DNA of 64,000 nt from Gremmenia infestans (taxonomy: Eukaryota; Ascomycota; Leotiomycetes; Helotiales; Hamatocanthoscyphaceae). The stretch is from NCBI GenBank assembly GCA_032629725.1, contig JAFEVB010000022.1, positions 248,001 through 312,000 on the forward strand, read 5' to 3'. The notes beneath the pieces are model-generated. The model was not told where the DNA came from, ran no database searches, and saw only the letters and a program-made list of their open reading frames with translations. Positions 11,918-23,700 of the stretch are shown in pieces. Positions within the stretch are counted from its first letter, which is position 1, and every line of letters starts with the position of its first letter. The position numbers and the translations under genes were made by a program.

Positions 11918-13412
11918 TTATCCTTTGGCAGCTCCAGCCTTTATCAATAGGATATCTCCATCTTCTACAATGTAATCCTTTCCTTTCGTCATAACTTTGC
12001 CCTTCGCCTTGACCTCCGACTCGTCACCCATTTCCTTCAGCGAAGCAAAGTTATACACAATAGCCTGAATGAAAGTCTTCTCAAAATCTCCGTGAATAAC
12101 ACCTGCAGCTTGTGGTGCCTTGGTGCCATTTCTGATCGTCCATTGTCTAACTTCATCTGTGCCGGTTGTGAAGAAACTGCCCAGGTTCAATACTTTACGC
12201 ATGCTGGTGATAATCTTAGGGAGAGCGGACTCGACACCAAGGGTCTTGAGCTCGGCCTTGACTTCATCCTCAGTCTCGAAGCGCGTGAGACGTTCCTCGA
12301 GACAAATGGAGATAGGCATGATGGGGTCACCGGCAGCATGCTCTTTGATCCATTCCATGACCTTACCAAGATGCTTGTTCTTTTTACGGATGTAATCTTT
12401 CTCGCTCAGGTTGATGAGATAGACGACTGGCTTAGCTGTCAGGAGGAAAAGGGGGTTGATGAACTCGATCTGCTGATGTGTCAGTGACTTGCGTGCCAAA
12501 AGGTTCTAGGCAGAAGATGAATTTTTGGATATTGATCAGAACAGGTTTCTTATCTCAGGGTGCACTCTGCGTTTATGTTGAGGCACATCGACGAGCTGGG
12601 ATTATTCAGGCCTCATGGCCCTTTGTCATCATGAAAAAGTTGGTGTAGAACAGCAATGAAATTTTGCAACATACCTCTTTCACAGTCCATTCACCTTTCC
12701 GGACATCTCCACCATCTTGCAACAGCTTCAAGACCTTCTCAATACAAGCTTCTTCTTCCTTAAGCTTCTTCATCTCTAGAGACTGACCACCTCTCCGAGT
12801 CAGCTTCTTCGAGTTCTCTAGTGCTTTCTCAGTGAACTCGATGTCCTTGATTCGCAGCTCATCGCTGATGATTTCTAAATCTCGGACTGGGTCGACATCT
12901 CCTTCAATATGGATGATCTCTGCATCATCGAAACAACGAACGACTTGAAAGATGGCATCGACGGCACGAATGTGAGACAAGAAAGCGTTTCCCAGACCAG
13001 CACCACTCGATGCACCTCGAGTCAAGCCAGCAATATCATAGATTGTTAGATGTGCGGGGACTCGCGACTTGGGATTGTATTTTTCACACAGCCAGTCATA
13101 TCTGTCATCTGGGACGATGACTCGCGATTCCTCGGGGTCAATCGTTGCGAAAGGGAAGTTCTGGTAGCCGTTAGACTTGCTCGTCAGAGAGCGCATACTG
13201 TACTGTACTTACGGCGGGGTTTCCTAGAGAGCACTTGGTAATAGCTTGGAAAAGCGTCGATTTACCAACATTGGCAAGACCAACCTAAGCAGGAATCAGT
13301 GAGCTGTCGCACGCAAAAGTGGAAGCGGGTAACATACGATTCCACTTTTCAAACTATTACCCGGCCTGCCCAGCAGGATCTTCTCCTCCTTGACGGCCTT
13401 CTTGGGAGGCAT
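11918..13412 (-). CDS. OLA1: Obg-like ATPase Ola1 (YchF family)
   Basis: Four exons (13412-13338, 13284-13213, 13160-12675, 12472-11918) give 395 aa, almost exactly the 394 of yeast Ola1. The P-loop NVGKST is at residues 30-35 and the G3 motif DIAG at 91-94. The usual G4 NKxD is replaced by NLSE at 232-235, the change that makes YchF/Ola1 proteins prefer ATP over GTP. The last 80 or so residues match the TGS domain. The family is a cytosolic, ribosome-associated P-loop ATPase that affects translation initiation and stress responses. The first three exons all end in phase 0. The third intron (12473-12674) is longer than the others, and its acceptor was chosen to restore the conserved helix before the LLTAKPVVYL strand. 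It is divergent from the DeSI-like gene. Confidence 0.95.
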
Positions 13413-13937
13413 TCTCTTCTTTTTTGCGTAGGAGCGTGTAGTTGTGTGTAAGACCGTGCAGCTAAGCAGGCTCTGATTATTTGCAGTCGCAGTTCTTGCT
13501 GCAGACCGTTGAAAAGTGAGGAGGAAAGAAGAGAAAACACGCGCAGCGCCGTGAGGGGACGTCGTGATGGGTGGTAGCCTTGTGGTGTGCGTGAGAGTTT
13601 TGCACCTCTCGCGCCCAGTTTTTTGTGTGCGAATGGTATTGGTGAAAATTGAATCTAGCTACCAAGTTGAATGCATAGGTATCCCAAAGCGGCTAGTACA
13701 TAGTCAGGTGATTCGGCAATTCTTCGCCCGGTCTTCGGCTTGGCTTGGTCAATATCTAGGTATGACTTCAGACTTCAGCCTGAGCCGGAAGGAAGCGTCG
13801 AGTGCAAATATCGCTGGCCGAAGGAACACCAATCAACTGAAAATCAAACAACAGACGACATCGCACCACATCCTTTCTTCTCGATTTCGGAAGCTGTAGT
13901 GCTACTACCACAATCGTTTAACCTTGAGTCCACGAAG
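13413..13937. promoter_or_regulatory. Divergent promoter region, OLA1 / DeSI-like
   Basis: A 525-base interval separates two divergent starts. It has to carry both core promoters and both 5' leaders. No specific transcription-factor motif is claimed. Confidence 0.4.
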
Positions 13938-14798
13938 ATGTCTTCAAAGAAGAGCTCCCGGAAAGCTTCCAGTCAAAGTCACCGTTCCACACTCTCGTTC
14001 CAGAAGACCGAGATCGTGATCAATGTCTATGATCTTCTACCTGTGCGTTCCCACACACCTTGTCTCTGATATGCCCTGACCCTTTCCACCCGGTGTTAGA
14101 CTTCTGCTAATTATCTATCTTTGTAGCCCGGTCGTCTGGCCTCTATGTTGTGGACTGTTGGCGCGTCCCTCCTACATTCTGGAATTGTCATCAACAAAAG
14201 AGAGTACGCATACGGCGGGCACGACAAGAGAGGCATGACAGGCGTATACTGGACAAAGCCCAAGTCAGAGCCACCAGGAGGAACTTTCAAATGTGAAATT
14301 CTACACGGGTTCACAGTTGCCCCGCAGGACGAAATAGACACAATCATCAAGGAAGCTTCCGAGGCTTTTCAGGGTACGTCGTACAACCTACTTACCAGAA
14401 ACTGCAATCACTTCACGGCATACCTCTGCGAGAAGCTGACTGGACGGCCGGGCCCAAGTTGGCTGAATCGTGCGGCGAGTATCGGAGTTGCGTTGCCTTG
14501 TGTGGTGCCTAGGGAATGGATTGCCCCACCCGACTTTGATACTGCGGACGGGGAGTTGCTGGACGAAGATGAGCACAATGATTCCCATGAAGGCTCTAGG
14601 ATGCTGGGGAGTACTGATACCAGTCACCAGCGATGGAGCGTTGACAATGGATCTAGGAGCTTTGATGAAGAATGGGACTCGGAGCAAGACAGATTACAAA
14701 GTGAAGGTGCCAAGGGCAAGGGGAAAGCTCCAGCGAGAGATACGTCTGGACGTGTTGTGCCCCCTTCAGAAAGAGCACCCACTACGAGAGGTCCATAA
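13938..14798 (+). CDS. PPPDE/DeSI-family deubiquitinating or deSUMOylating isopeptidase
   Basis: Two exons (13938-14042, 14127-14798) give 258 aa. Exon 1 encodes a Ser/Lys-rich leader then the first strand IVINVYDLLP. The catalytic pair is visible: His52 in LLHSG and Cys128 in the NCNHF motif, the circularly permuted papain-like His-Cys dyad of PPPDE peptidases. Between them lies the family's YAYGGH segment and an aromatic strand. The family removes ubiquitin or SUMO from targets in cytosol and nucleus; which one this member uses cannot be told. The acidic and basic C-terminal tail (about residue 160 onward) looks disordered. Its stop is only 175 bases from the stop of the convergent uS11m gene, so transcripts may overlap. 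Confidence 0.92.
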
Positions 14799-14973
14799 TC
14801 ATTTGAATTCAGCGGCAAAACCAGGAGGCGTATCGGCATGGATCTTTATCTTATTACAGGCGTTACATCAGGGATGATACCAAATGGTCTGTAGTCTATA
14901 TTACAGAATATACAGCGCTCTTTCCTTCTACATGCAGTGTACAAAGCGAACATATCTTAGAAACCCTTTCCAT

Positions 14974-15741
14974 TTAGCCCAGACGTCTAGGCTTCTTACT
15001 TCTCGTCCCTCCGAACTTCAACCTTGTTGCATCCGCCACCTTGACAATCTTATGCCTCAAATGCTCGCCTTCCAACCCAAGCAAAGCCTTCGTGACGGCC
15101 TCCCTCCCGGCCCCAAACCCCCTCAATACAACCTCCAACTGCTTAATCTGTGCATTGATCCCTCGATCCTGCATCCTCGTCATAACATAACTCGCCAACT
15201 GAAATGCGGAATCATAATGCTTTCTTGCACTGTTCCTAAAGCCAATGTTTCCAGCAGAGACAGATATCAAAGGCGCCCGAGCCGGGTTCGTGAGCGTGAT
15301 ATGGGTATTGTGTCGAGTGGCGTAGATGTGGAAGTGATGAGGTTCGGCGTACTCCTGCGGAGCCTGTGCCTGGTTCAGGGTACCATCAGAGGCGATGCTT
15401 GTGTTGTAAAGACCTCCACCAGGCGGTCCGTAATTTGATCTCTTGAGAAAGCCACTCATCATGTTCGCAACATTCCCCATGCCCTTCGTCTGCGCTTTTG
15501 GGTTCACAGATGCGGAGGGCCGGACGAAGTCATCTGCTGGAGTGGCGTATCGTGCAGCTGGTTTCTGCGGTTCTGAAGCTTGGGTGCGAGGAGTTGTGGT
15601 ATTGCCTTCGTCTGCTTTTCTCCGGCAGGTATGAGAAAATGGCCGTAGACGGCGTGCTGGTGTTCTACAGGCCGGAGCCAACTCTGGGAATAGCCCCAGG
15701 GGCGATTGAGCCAGGAGGCGCTGTGGTGCTGTCCTACTCAT
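14974..15741 (-). CDS. Mitochondrial small ribosomal subunit protein uS11m
   Basis: An intronless 255-aa frame. Residues 1-60 are Arg/Ser/Ala-rich without acidic clusters, as in a mitochondrial presequence. Residues 60-125 form a low-complexity linker. The C-terminal part (from FHIYATRHNTHITLT to the basic end KKPRRLG) is a full uS11 domain, including the SAGNIGFRNSARKHYDSAFQ helix and the VVLRGFGAGREAV loop that in bacteria and mitochondria lines the platform of the small subunit. The yeast equivalent is Mrps18. It is head-to-head with TIM44, so two mitochondrial biogenesis genes share one 256-base spacer. Confidence 0.94.
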   Translation of the reverse strand: MSRTAPQRLLAQSPLGLFPELAPACRTPARRLRPFSHTCRRKADEGNTTTPRTQASEPQKPAARYATPADDFVRPSASVNPKAQTKGMGNVANMMSGFLKRSNYGPPGGGLYNTSIASDGTLNQAQAPQEYAEPHHFHIYATRHNTHITLTNPARAPLISVSAGNIGFRNSARKHYDSAFQLASYVMTRMQDRGINAQIKQLEVVLRGFGAGREAVTKALLGLEGEHLRHKIVKVADATRLKFGGTRSKKPRRLG

Positions 15742-15997
15742 GGCTGGTTTGATTGACGTCTAAATCAGACCCATTCGTGGTGTTGTCGACAAGTCCTGAG
15801 AAAGTTGATCTCGGCTCGGATAAACGATGTTACCCCCTGTTGTTTTCTTGGAAGGGGGCGATCTCGGGCTCGGGGAAAATGTTCAAAGCGCCGCCCAAAA
15901 TTTCCTGGCAACATCTCCCCAATCCAATATTTTTGCCGACCAACCTGCTCTGCTTTGCAACGGCTCGAGTTAACATCTTGGTCACTGCTCAATCGCT
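15742..15997. promoter_or_regulatory. Shared promoter of uS11m and TIM44
   Basis: Only 256 bases separate the two divergent start codons, so the regulatory sequence is almost certainly shared. It contains tandem CCAAT boxes (see next entry). The interval has no convincing coding frame of its own. Confidence 0.7.
15919..15928 (+). promoter_or_regulatory. Tandem CCAAT boxes
   Basis: Two directly abutting CCAAT pentamers (15919-15923 and 15924-15928) lie about 70 bases before the TIM44 start and about 180 bases before the uS11m start. CCAAT is the core site of the fungal HAP/CBC complex, which controls many mitochondrial and iron-dependent genes. Binding here is inferred from the motif and the genes it flanks. 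Confidence 0.5.
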
Positions 15998-17683
15998 ATG
16001 AATAACCTACGGAATTTGGCGACGAGGGCGCCTGCAAATGGGCAATTTGCCTCCGTCGTGAGATCTTCATATGGTCGAGCGGCAGTATACAGACGGTTAC
16101 TCCAGCAAACACAAGCTTCAAACCTACACTCTTTGTCGCCAAGCTCATCAAGTTCGACGCTTCCATTACGTCTCTCTCCTCTACGATCGAACTTTCTTCC
16201 AGATGAAATACGGACGGGTTTAGGACCCGCAGTAAGAGTCAGAAGTTTTCACAATGGCGCAAGATTAAGGCAGGAAAAAGAGGCCAAACCTGCCAGCGAG
16301 TCGGCGAAAGAAGGAACGGCAGAGAAAGACTCTGCAAAAAAGGCATCGGGGGAGAGTGAGAGTGAAGCAGGCTCCGCTGGCGAAAAGACAAAGGACTCCG
16401 AGGGCGAAAGCAAGAAGGAAGAGAAAGAGAAAGAAGCTCCTCCGCCACCTCCTCCACACGGAGACAAGTCACCATGGCAAGTCTTTACGGAGACTTTGCA
16501 GTCTGAATTCAAGGCATCGAAGGAGTGGAACGAATCTACTAAAGCCTTGCAAGGAGATGTTCAACGGTTCACAGAGAGCGAGTCAGTCAGGAAGGCGCGA
16601 CAAGCTTATGAGGCTACAACAGGCAAGGTCACATCGACTGCTGGGACTGTCTTGAAAGGCACGGCTGGTGCTGTTGGCAAGGGAGCAGCTTGGACGTGGG
16701 ACACACCGGTGGTCAAAGCCGCGCGGACAACAGTAAACGCTACGGCAAGTGTAATTGAGAAGGGAACACGGCCTATCAGAGAGACAGAGGCATTTAAGGA
16801 TGTCAAAAAAGTTATCGACGATGGTAGCAGTTCAAGATACGGAGGATGGGTTGAGAAGGAAGAGCGACGAAAAGCAAGGGAAGCGCGAGAGCTGGAAGAA
16901 GCTAAAAAGGCTGGTCTCGCTGGAGGCAAGCGGGTTGAAGTCCCCATCGAAGACCCAAAGTGAGTTCTTACTATCCCCCTAAGAATCTTCAATACTAACA
17001 GGTACAGTGCTGGCACAAACGTAACCCTACACAAAGACGCGGCCTGGAAAGAAACATGGCGCGACTTCCGAGACTCCAACAAAATGATGCAAAACCTCTT
17101 CTCCTTGAAATCCGCCTACAACGAATCCGATAACCCCTTCGTCTCAACCGCTCGCAGCATCTCGGATCGCTTTGCCGGTTTCTTCTCCGAGAATGAAACA
17201 GCTATGGTCATCAAGAAAATCAGGGAAATGGACCCGTCTTTTCAAATGGAGCCTTTCGTGCGCGAAATGCGCGAGTACATTCTCCCCGAAGTCCTAGATG
17301 CATACGTAAAAGGCGACACCGTAACGCTGTCGCAATGGCTGTCAGCAGCACAGTTTTCGGTCTACGACGCTCTCACCAAACAAACCACTGCTGCAGGTCT
17401 TAAAAGTGATGGACGCATTCTCGATATTCGGAACGTGGAGGTCATGTCTTCCCGCATCTTGGACCCGGGAGATGTTCCAGTGTTCATCATGACCTGCAGG
17501 ACGCAAGAGGTGCATGTATACCGCAACATAAAGACGAATGAGCTAGCAGCCGGCATGGAGGATAAGGTCCAGCAAGTCACGTATGCCATTGGTGTCACGA
17601 GGATTCCAGAGGATGTGAATAATCCCGAGACGAGAGGGTGGAGGTTGATTGAGTTGCAGAAGAGTGGAAGGGATTACATATGA
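15998..17683 (+). CDS. TIM44: Mitochondrial inner-membrane import subunit Tim44
   Basis: Two exons (15998-16959, 17002-17683) are joined over a 42-base intron (GTGAGT donor, CTAAC branch near the end), giving 547 aa. An Arg/Ser/Leu-rich presequence covers about residues 1-85, ending near the RSFHNGARL segment. An acidic/basic Glu/Lys/Ser linker with a Pro run follows. The middle holds the amphipathic segments that bind the membrane and mtHsp70, and the C-terminal 200 residues match the Tim44 domain, with the LNxWLSxAxF-like core (LSQWLSAAQF) and the final WRLIELQ strand. Tim44 anchors the presequence-translocase motor, recruiting mtHsp70 to the TIM23 channel on the matrix side. It is slightly longer than yeast Tim44 (431 aa), as in other filamentous fungi. 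Confidence 0.95.
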
Positions 17684-18080
17684 TCGGACTTGTTCTTTTC
17701 TGGCTTGTCTCTAACCCGACATCTGTATCTCTACTTTGTAGCGAACGGTGAGGCTTGTGTATATCACTGGGTGTTGGCGGCGTTATATCATGGCCTGGCA
17801 AGGCCGATGATTGATTGGGAAGTCCTTTTTGACGTTGGATCGACGATCCTCAACTTCACGCCACTCAAAGGGGGATGGATGTATAATTAATGTTTGTATA
17901 AAGAAATTCGAAAAGCATAGCATGACGAATGGAGGTTAAGCGTATATTATCTATTTGTGGCTACTGTGGGAGCGTCTGGCAACTGATGATAGAATTCAAT
18001 AAATGTGGGCTTCTCTCTGCGAGATATATCTATTGTGGAACAGCAAGATGCTCAGTTTTCACAAGGTCTCCACTCATAAT
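17684..18080. other. Tail-to-tail intergenic region
   Basis: Convergent 3' flanks of TIM44 (+) and the modin-like relic (-). AT-rich at 17890-18000; no gene is seen. Confidence 0.5.
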
Positions 18081-20096
18081 TCATCCTATATAAACTGGCA
18101 GTCGACTGTGCCTCAAATTCGACGGGATGATCTGGGTGTCCTCTGGGTCGAACTCGTGAAGTATGAGCCAACAAAGCATCCTAAATAGCAGTAGGCACCA
18201 TAATATTCCTCTCTCATTGTTACGCTGGCCCACGGTGTAGGTTTGCACGACCTTTTCGAGTATGTCATCAAAGTAAAAGGCCATCATGTGTTTTCGAGAC
18301 TCTGGTAGTCCGAGAGCGCCATGTTGGCCTAAGATGTTACTTGGTTTCCGCACATTGTTCAGTCGTGAATTAGGGGTGTGGAGAGCGCCGACCATATGAC
18401 TGACATGAGTACCAACAGCAGACATGATGTCTGAGTCGGACCATTTCTCAACCAATTGATTGAAAACAAAGGCGATAGCTTTATGGGTAGCATCGAGTAC
18501 ATCAATGTTGATAGACATCGGAGAAGGGCTGGCCATCTCAATAATTTGACGGCACCAGTCTGATATCTCAGTGAGTACTGGAGCTTTGTGACTACGAGTT
18601 TCGGGATCAGCTCGATAAGAATCTAATTCTTTCTGGAAAGCGTCGAGGAGTATTAAATGAAACAGATTCTCTTTGGGCCAGCGGTCTTTCGTTGGGATTT
18701 GGTATTCTCCTGAAGCTGCTATTGCGTAGATGAAATGTTGTCCCTAGCATACCAATAATCTCGAAGGAAACTTCCGTTAGGGTCAGTGGAGGTTGGTGAT
18801 TGAATTGCTCTGAGATTGGGGAAGACTGACTAGGAAATCTATGCTGATGCCGGTGCTGGAACTTTGAGAGTGTATTATCATTACATCCCAGCAGTTCTCA
18901 AGTGTCGAATATCTCCTGAGACCCTAACCGTATTGCGTGATTTGGACCATAGTCGGAGAGTACAGTGTTGATGAAGCCAAAACATAGATCCCCAACGTCC
19001 GCGTTTGGTATCAATCTATCTTCTTGGAATGACTGTACACCTGTGACAGAAAAAGAAACAAGCATTCCCAAGCCTTGGATCAGAGCTGAGTTCAAGACAA
19101 GGCCGTTCCCTTCTGCTACAACATTTCCTGCGGCTAGGTCAAATGCCATCCAATGCATTCCTAGCAAAGAGATGATGCGGACGAGAGATGATATGTTTGT
19201 AGATGCATATGGTTTTACTACGCCTGTGCGGACAAATTTCCATGACTGTGTTTTCTTGAGGATGCCAACCCTAAATGAGTAACTATGGTGAGGGTCCGCA
19301 TGTATCCTTCCGTTTTGACTGACTCGTTGGTTTTGATCCCATTAGCGTGCTGCAAAACCTCGAGGAGCAGAACCCATGAAGCTTTTTGGCCGTCAAAAGA
19401 GAAGCGCTGTTCCCACAATGGTCTCGTATTGGTCTCCTCGTAGCTTTTCGTTGTCCCATCAATAAGTGTTGCTTGACGCCTTGGCTGAAAAGGAACGTTG
19501 ACGTTTGCCCGGAGTTCGTTGGGAGCGCCTATGATGAAGTCTGGAGTTTAGAAGAACACCTCAAACCGCATCTCGCCATAATCAAATTCGGCCAGTTGCT
19601 CGACTCCAAAGTCTCATGACAGCTGGTTGGCATCTTCAGTATCCATGTTCCGATATATTGTTGAACTATCTGCCCGATTGCTGAGAGCAAGGCCGCCAAA
19701 GTTAATGATAATAGCAGTGACAGCTAAAGTGTCGGATGTATCAAGAGCCATCGGCGGTTCAGATAGGGCTATGCTAGGGCAAAGCGAACGTTCTGGTTGG
19801 AAACTTAGAAGTAATGATTGCTTCAAATGCGCGGGGTTGGGATTGATGAGGCTCCCTCTGCAGCGTCTGTGTGAGGTAGGAGCTGAAGCTGCCTTGCAGC
19901 TACACCATTGTTTCCCACAATGATCTCCTAGCCAGTCAGATACAGTGTCTAACCCATAACCACAAATGACTTGACTTCTTTTGCCTGTGGGAATGATATG
20001 AAGCATCAACTTGACACAATCGCTACGGAGATTGGGTAGCAATAAAACGAAGATAGACGGACTCAAAAAATACACCAAGCTCCACGCGAACAACAA
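18081..20096 (-). pseudogene. Decayed modin-like fungal gene
   Basis: One long reading frame runs from 20096 to about 19300 and is interrupted only by a TGA at 19614-19616 and a TAA at 19548-19550. A third TGA sits at 18898-18900, again with coding-like sequence continuing. Around them conserved-looking segments survive: a Cys-rich start (DWLGDHCGKQWCSC), RFEVFF, PNELRANVNVPFQPR, LIDGTTKS, RFSFDGQKASWVLLLEVLQ, then after an intron (donor GTCAGT near 19330, acceptor at about 19270) MHWMAFDLAAGN and GDLCFGFINT, and finally IPTKDRWPKENLFHLILLDAF, LLFRMLCWLILHEFDP and SRLPVYIG before a true stop. The pieces and order resemble the family often labelled modin in fungal genomes; this is from memory and not searched. 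No ATG starts the first frame. The last intron (about 18745-18845) does not close in phase, suggesting a small indel too. No GT-AG intron removes the stops cleanly. Function of the intact family is not established. Confidence 0.6.
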
Positions 20097-20753
20097 TTGA
20101 CAAGTTCACCCAGGTAGGAGTGGTTTTAACTCCTGGATACTAGAATCTCGGATGGTAATAATACTCAATGTGCATCTGCCCAATTGGTGGGAAGCGTATG
20201 ATAAAGCGTACGAAGGTACACGTAACTGCAGGTCCGTTTTTCAGAGCACAGCCATAAACAACTTCACTACAAATGTAGTCTTACTAGAAAATAGTTATTG
20301 CAGCCAAATAAGTAAAGTCTCATCTTTGTCAAGGGTACATGACATGTTATCCTAAAAAATTGGTTGATATTATAGCAGGCTTAGTCATCTTATAAACTCA
20401 CATGCAAACCAATCCCTGCCCCTGTTCACCCTAATTGCGATAGCATCAGAGGTACGAACGAGTCGCAATCCAGGCGACAGCTTCGTGGTCGACTGCTTGT
20501 ATTTGTACATTACTACCCAACAACCTCAAGTCGACTCTCACGAACGCTAGAACTTACCACCTTCTTCTGCGAGGCATATACCGACTGCATTGAGCTTCTC
20601 CGCGCCATCCAACCTGTCCGTCCACTCAACTCCCTTCAAGCAACGCAATCGCGAAGCTCTCGATATCAAGCTCTCTGGGGTCTTAGACTTCCGCATTACA
20701 GGACTGACGCCCTGCGGTGCGGTCCTTCGTCCTGGGGCGCGAATGTCGAATAT
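20097..20753. other. Promoter and leader of the Vrl1-like gene
   Basis: No gene is supported. The last 300 bases before 20754 are rich in C and T, as expected of a leader. The 5' edge of the modin-like relic is unclear and may reach into this interval. Confidence 0.4.
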
Positions 20754-23700
20754 ATGCAACCTCTAAATCCCTTCCTTTGTGCCTTCTTCAAGAGCAACCT
20801 TCCAACACAGTGTACCCCAGTCCATCATCATGTCAGCTTGCCCCGTGAACCTCTCTGTGCTCTGCGCTGACGATGTATAGATTCTGTTAGTGCCTACAAC
20901 AGACGTCCTCCTTACCTCCCGCGATCGCGAGTCTGGCGCTCTGTACTCAGATCTTGCTGGATCTGAAGATTTCCTCGGGAGCCATGTCTTGCGATTACCA
21001 ACGAACCATGCTACCGCGGCGGGAGGGAAGGATTTGCCTAATTTGCGCGAGAACAGAGGGAAGGCCAAGCAATATACAACTGTCAATGGCAGGACGGTAG
21101 TGGTCAAGGATGCCTACGTCTATAGTAATAAGGGTTGGTGGTATGGGATTTGAATAGGGGCTTAGATGCTGATTGTTGTTGCAGGCTTCAAGACTCTAAA
21201 TCAGGCCCAACTTTTGTCGGATACGATATGGTACCCGGACTCTTTAGAACCAAGGCAATGGTTGGTCTATTACATATCGCGGCCTTTGTTGGGGATGTTC
21301 GAGGAGATCAAGACTATACCGGCCATTATTCCAATGCGTCTACCGAACGGCAAGCCAGCTCACCCTGTCAAAGCCGAACCTCAAGATGAGCCTGGGGAAT
21401 CTGCAAATCCTCTGCCAAAGAAAAAGGATATCAAAAGCTTTAATGATCTTCTCAATAATTTCCCAATGATTGCTAGACAGATGCAACCCGGGCTGGAGCG
21501 CATGTTCAAAGAATTTAACGCTGTGTTTGATAAGCCACTGCCACCTCCGCCCTCTGCATCAAATATTCCCGACCCGGTACCAGAGGGTCCTATTGCCAAG
21601 GCGATGAAGAGAGCAAGATCCAACAGCACGAACTCAGCGCCAGGTTTCCGATCAAATGGTCATGTCGAGCCCCGTGTAGTGGAGGACTTCTTTGCGGAAG
21701 ATGACGACGATGTTATGCGCGGCGCCTTGGAGACTGCTGTGACAGCCGCTATCGATCTCTTCCAAATGGTTGACAAGCAGCAGTTGTCCCTTCTAGGAGC
21801 TACTACAGATCTGACTGGGCCTGTTGTCGAGCGATTGATTGAACGTTATGTGACAGAACAAGTGCATGACACAGTTCTGTATCCTAGACTATGTGCCCTG
21901 AAGAGACCGGAGGATATTGAGCTGGAGTCCAAGATTAGGCAAATGGAATTCGTCGACATTTCGCAAGTTGGAATCTCAATACAAGGAGGTCAAAGGGGCA
22001 AGCACGAGTTGAATTTGCGACTAGGCCGGGCCGTAGAAGAATTTCGAAAACTCGGCGTGGCTGGGAGTCCTCAGCAAATGATGGACGTATTACTTTTGAC
22101 CTTAAAAACCGTCACACAGCTTACAGAACCCCCAAAGGAATCTATAAACGGCGTGATCTCCGAAAAACCTGGCACAGTCCTTACGATTAATGCTGATACA
22201 CTGGTATCTTTGCTTTTGATTGTTGTCATCAGGTCTCAAGTTCGGTATCTCCAGGCCCGTTTGCTTTACATGCGCCATTTCATCTTTATTGATGATGTTG
22301 AAAGTGGAGAGATGGGTTACGCATTGAGTACATTGGAAGCAGTCTTGTCATATCTTGCCAGAGACTCTGGAGGATTACGAAAAGCTAGTCGACGTAACTA
22401 CAAGTTATGGGAGGCGTCAAAGAAAGGCAGAGTCAAGGATATGATGAGTATCATGGAGCCGGACCGAGACCAATCACCAGATGAAGATGATGAACAGGGT
22501 CCTATCATCGAAGACGTAATCGATGAAAACACTCCGTGGAGTAGTGTGAATGGTCATTCCAGGCGCTCCTCAAGAAGCAGTGGCAGGTTCTCACAAGCAT
22601 CAACACTGAACCATGTTTTCCCTTTTCAAATCCAACATGAAGATGATGAGGAGGAGGATGAGGAACGAATACCTCCACTACGACGACCGAAAACTGTTAC
22701 AATGGATACCCGAAGCATGTCGAGCAGCTCGGAAATGTCATTCCGCTCGAGGGCTACGACTATTGATTCTATGACGAGCGGGATTGAAGGAGATACCTCC
22801 ATTGAACGCCTTTCCCAAACTCAAGATTCTTTTGGAGAATCGGTCCCGATGATGGCTATCCAGAATGAACGTCCTGAATCTCTGAAGTATATACTGTCTC
22901 TCCACGAGTACTATCCACCATATGTAGTTCTTGAGGATTCAAACAATGAAGGCACAACTCTGCTTAGCGCTGCCGTGCAGCTAGGACACACTGAGCTGAT
23001 TGACATTATCCTGGACTTTGTTTACCACTCTGGGCCTGAGTCAATTGTTAGAGATTACCTGGCAAAACAAGACATCAGAGGAAGAAGCGTTGCTCACTAT
23101 CTATTTAATGCACCCGCGTTAATATCGAGAGTGGGTCGATTACTTCCTTGGCGGCAAAAGGATAGAAATGGTCAAACTCCTCTATTTGCCCTCTGTCGGT
23201 CTTACGACCACGGAACTTATCGCTCAATGGTTGAAGCCGCTTTGGTCGCTGCAACAAGCGCCCAAGGAGATGGTGAACCTTTACATCTCGATGACCATAT
23301 CGATGCGAAAGGCAACACTTTATTGCATATCGTCAATGACACTCAGATTGCGCTCCGGATTTTGCTCCAGTGCGATTGCGACGTCAACGCTACCAACGAC
23401 AAAAAATTTACGCCTTTGATGGTAGCCAGCAAATATGGAAGACTCGAGATGGTGAGAGCTCTCTTTGGGGATCCGAGAGTGGACCTTTTTGCAAAGGAAC
23501 TACGAGGTCTCACAGCTGTTGAGCTGGCCAAAGATGATGATGTGAGAAATCGAATCGATGATCTTATTCTATTTTCAGGACAACCTGCGGCTGATGGGCG
23601 GATCACAGCAGTAGTCCGGTCATTCTTTGTCGAAGATGGCACAATTCGTCTTGTCGTTAAATCGGGAGCTCCTTCTCAGAACGCGAGCTTCACAGTCACA

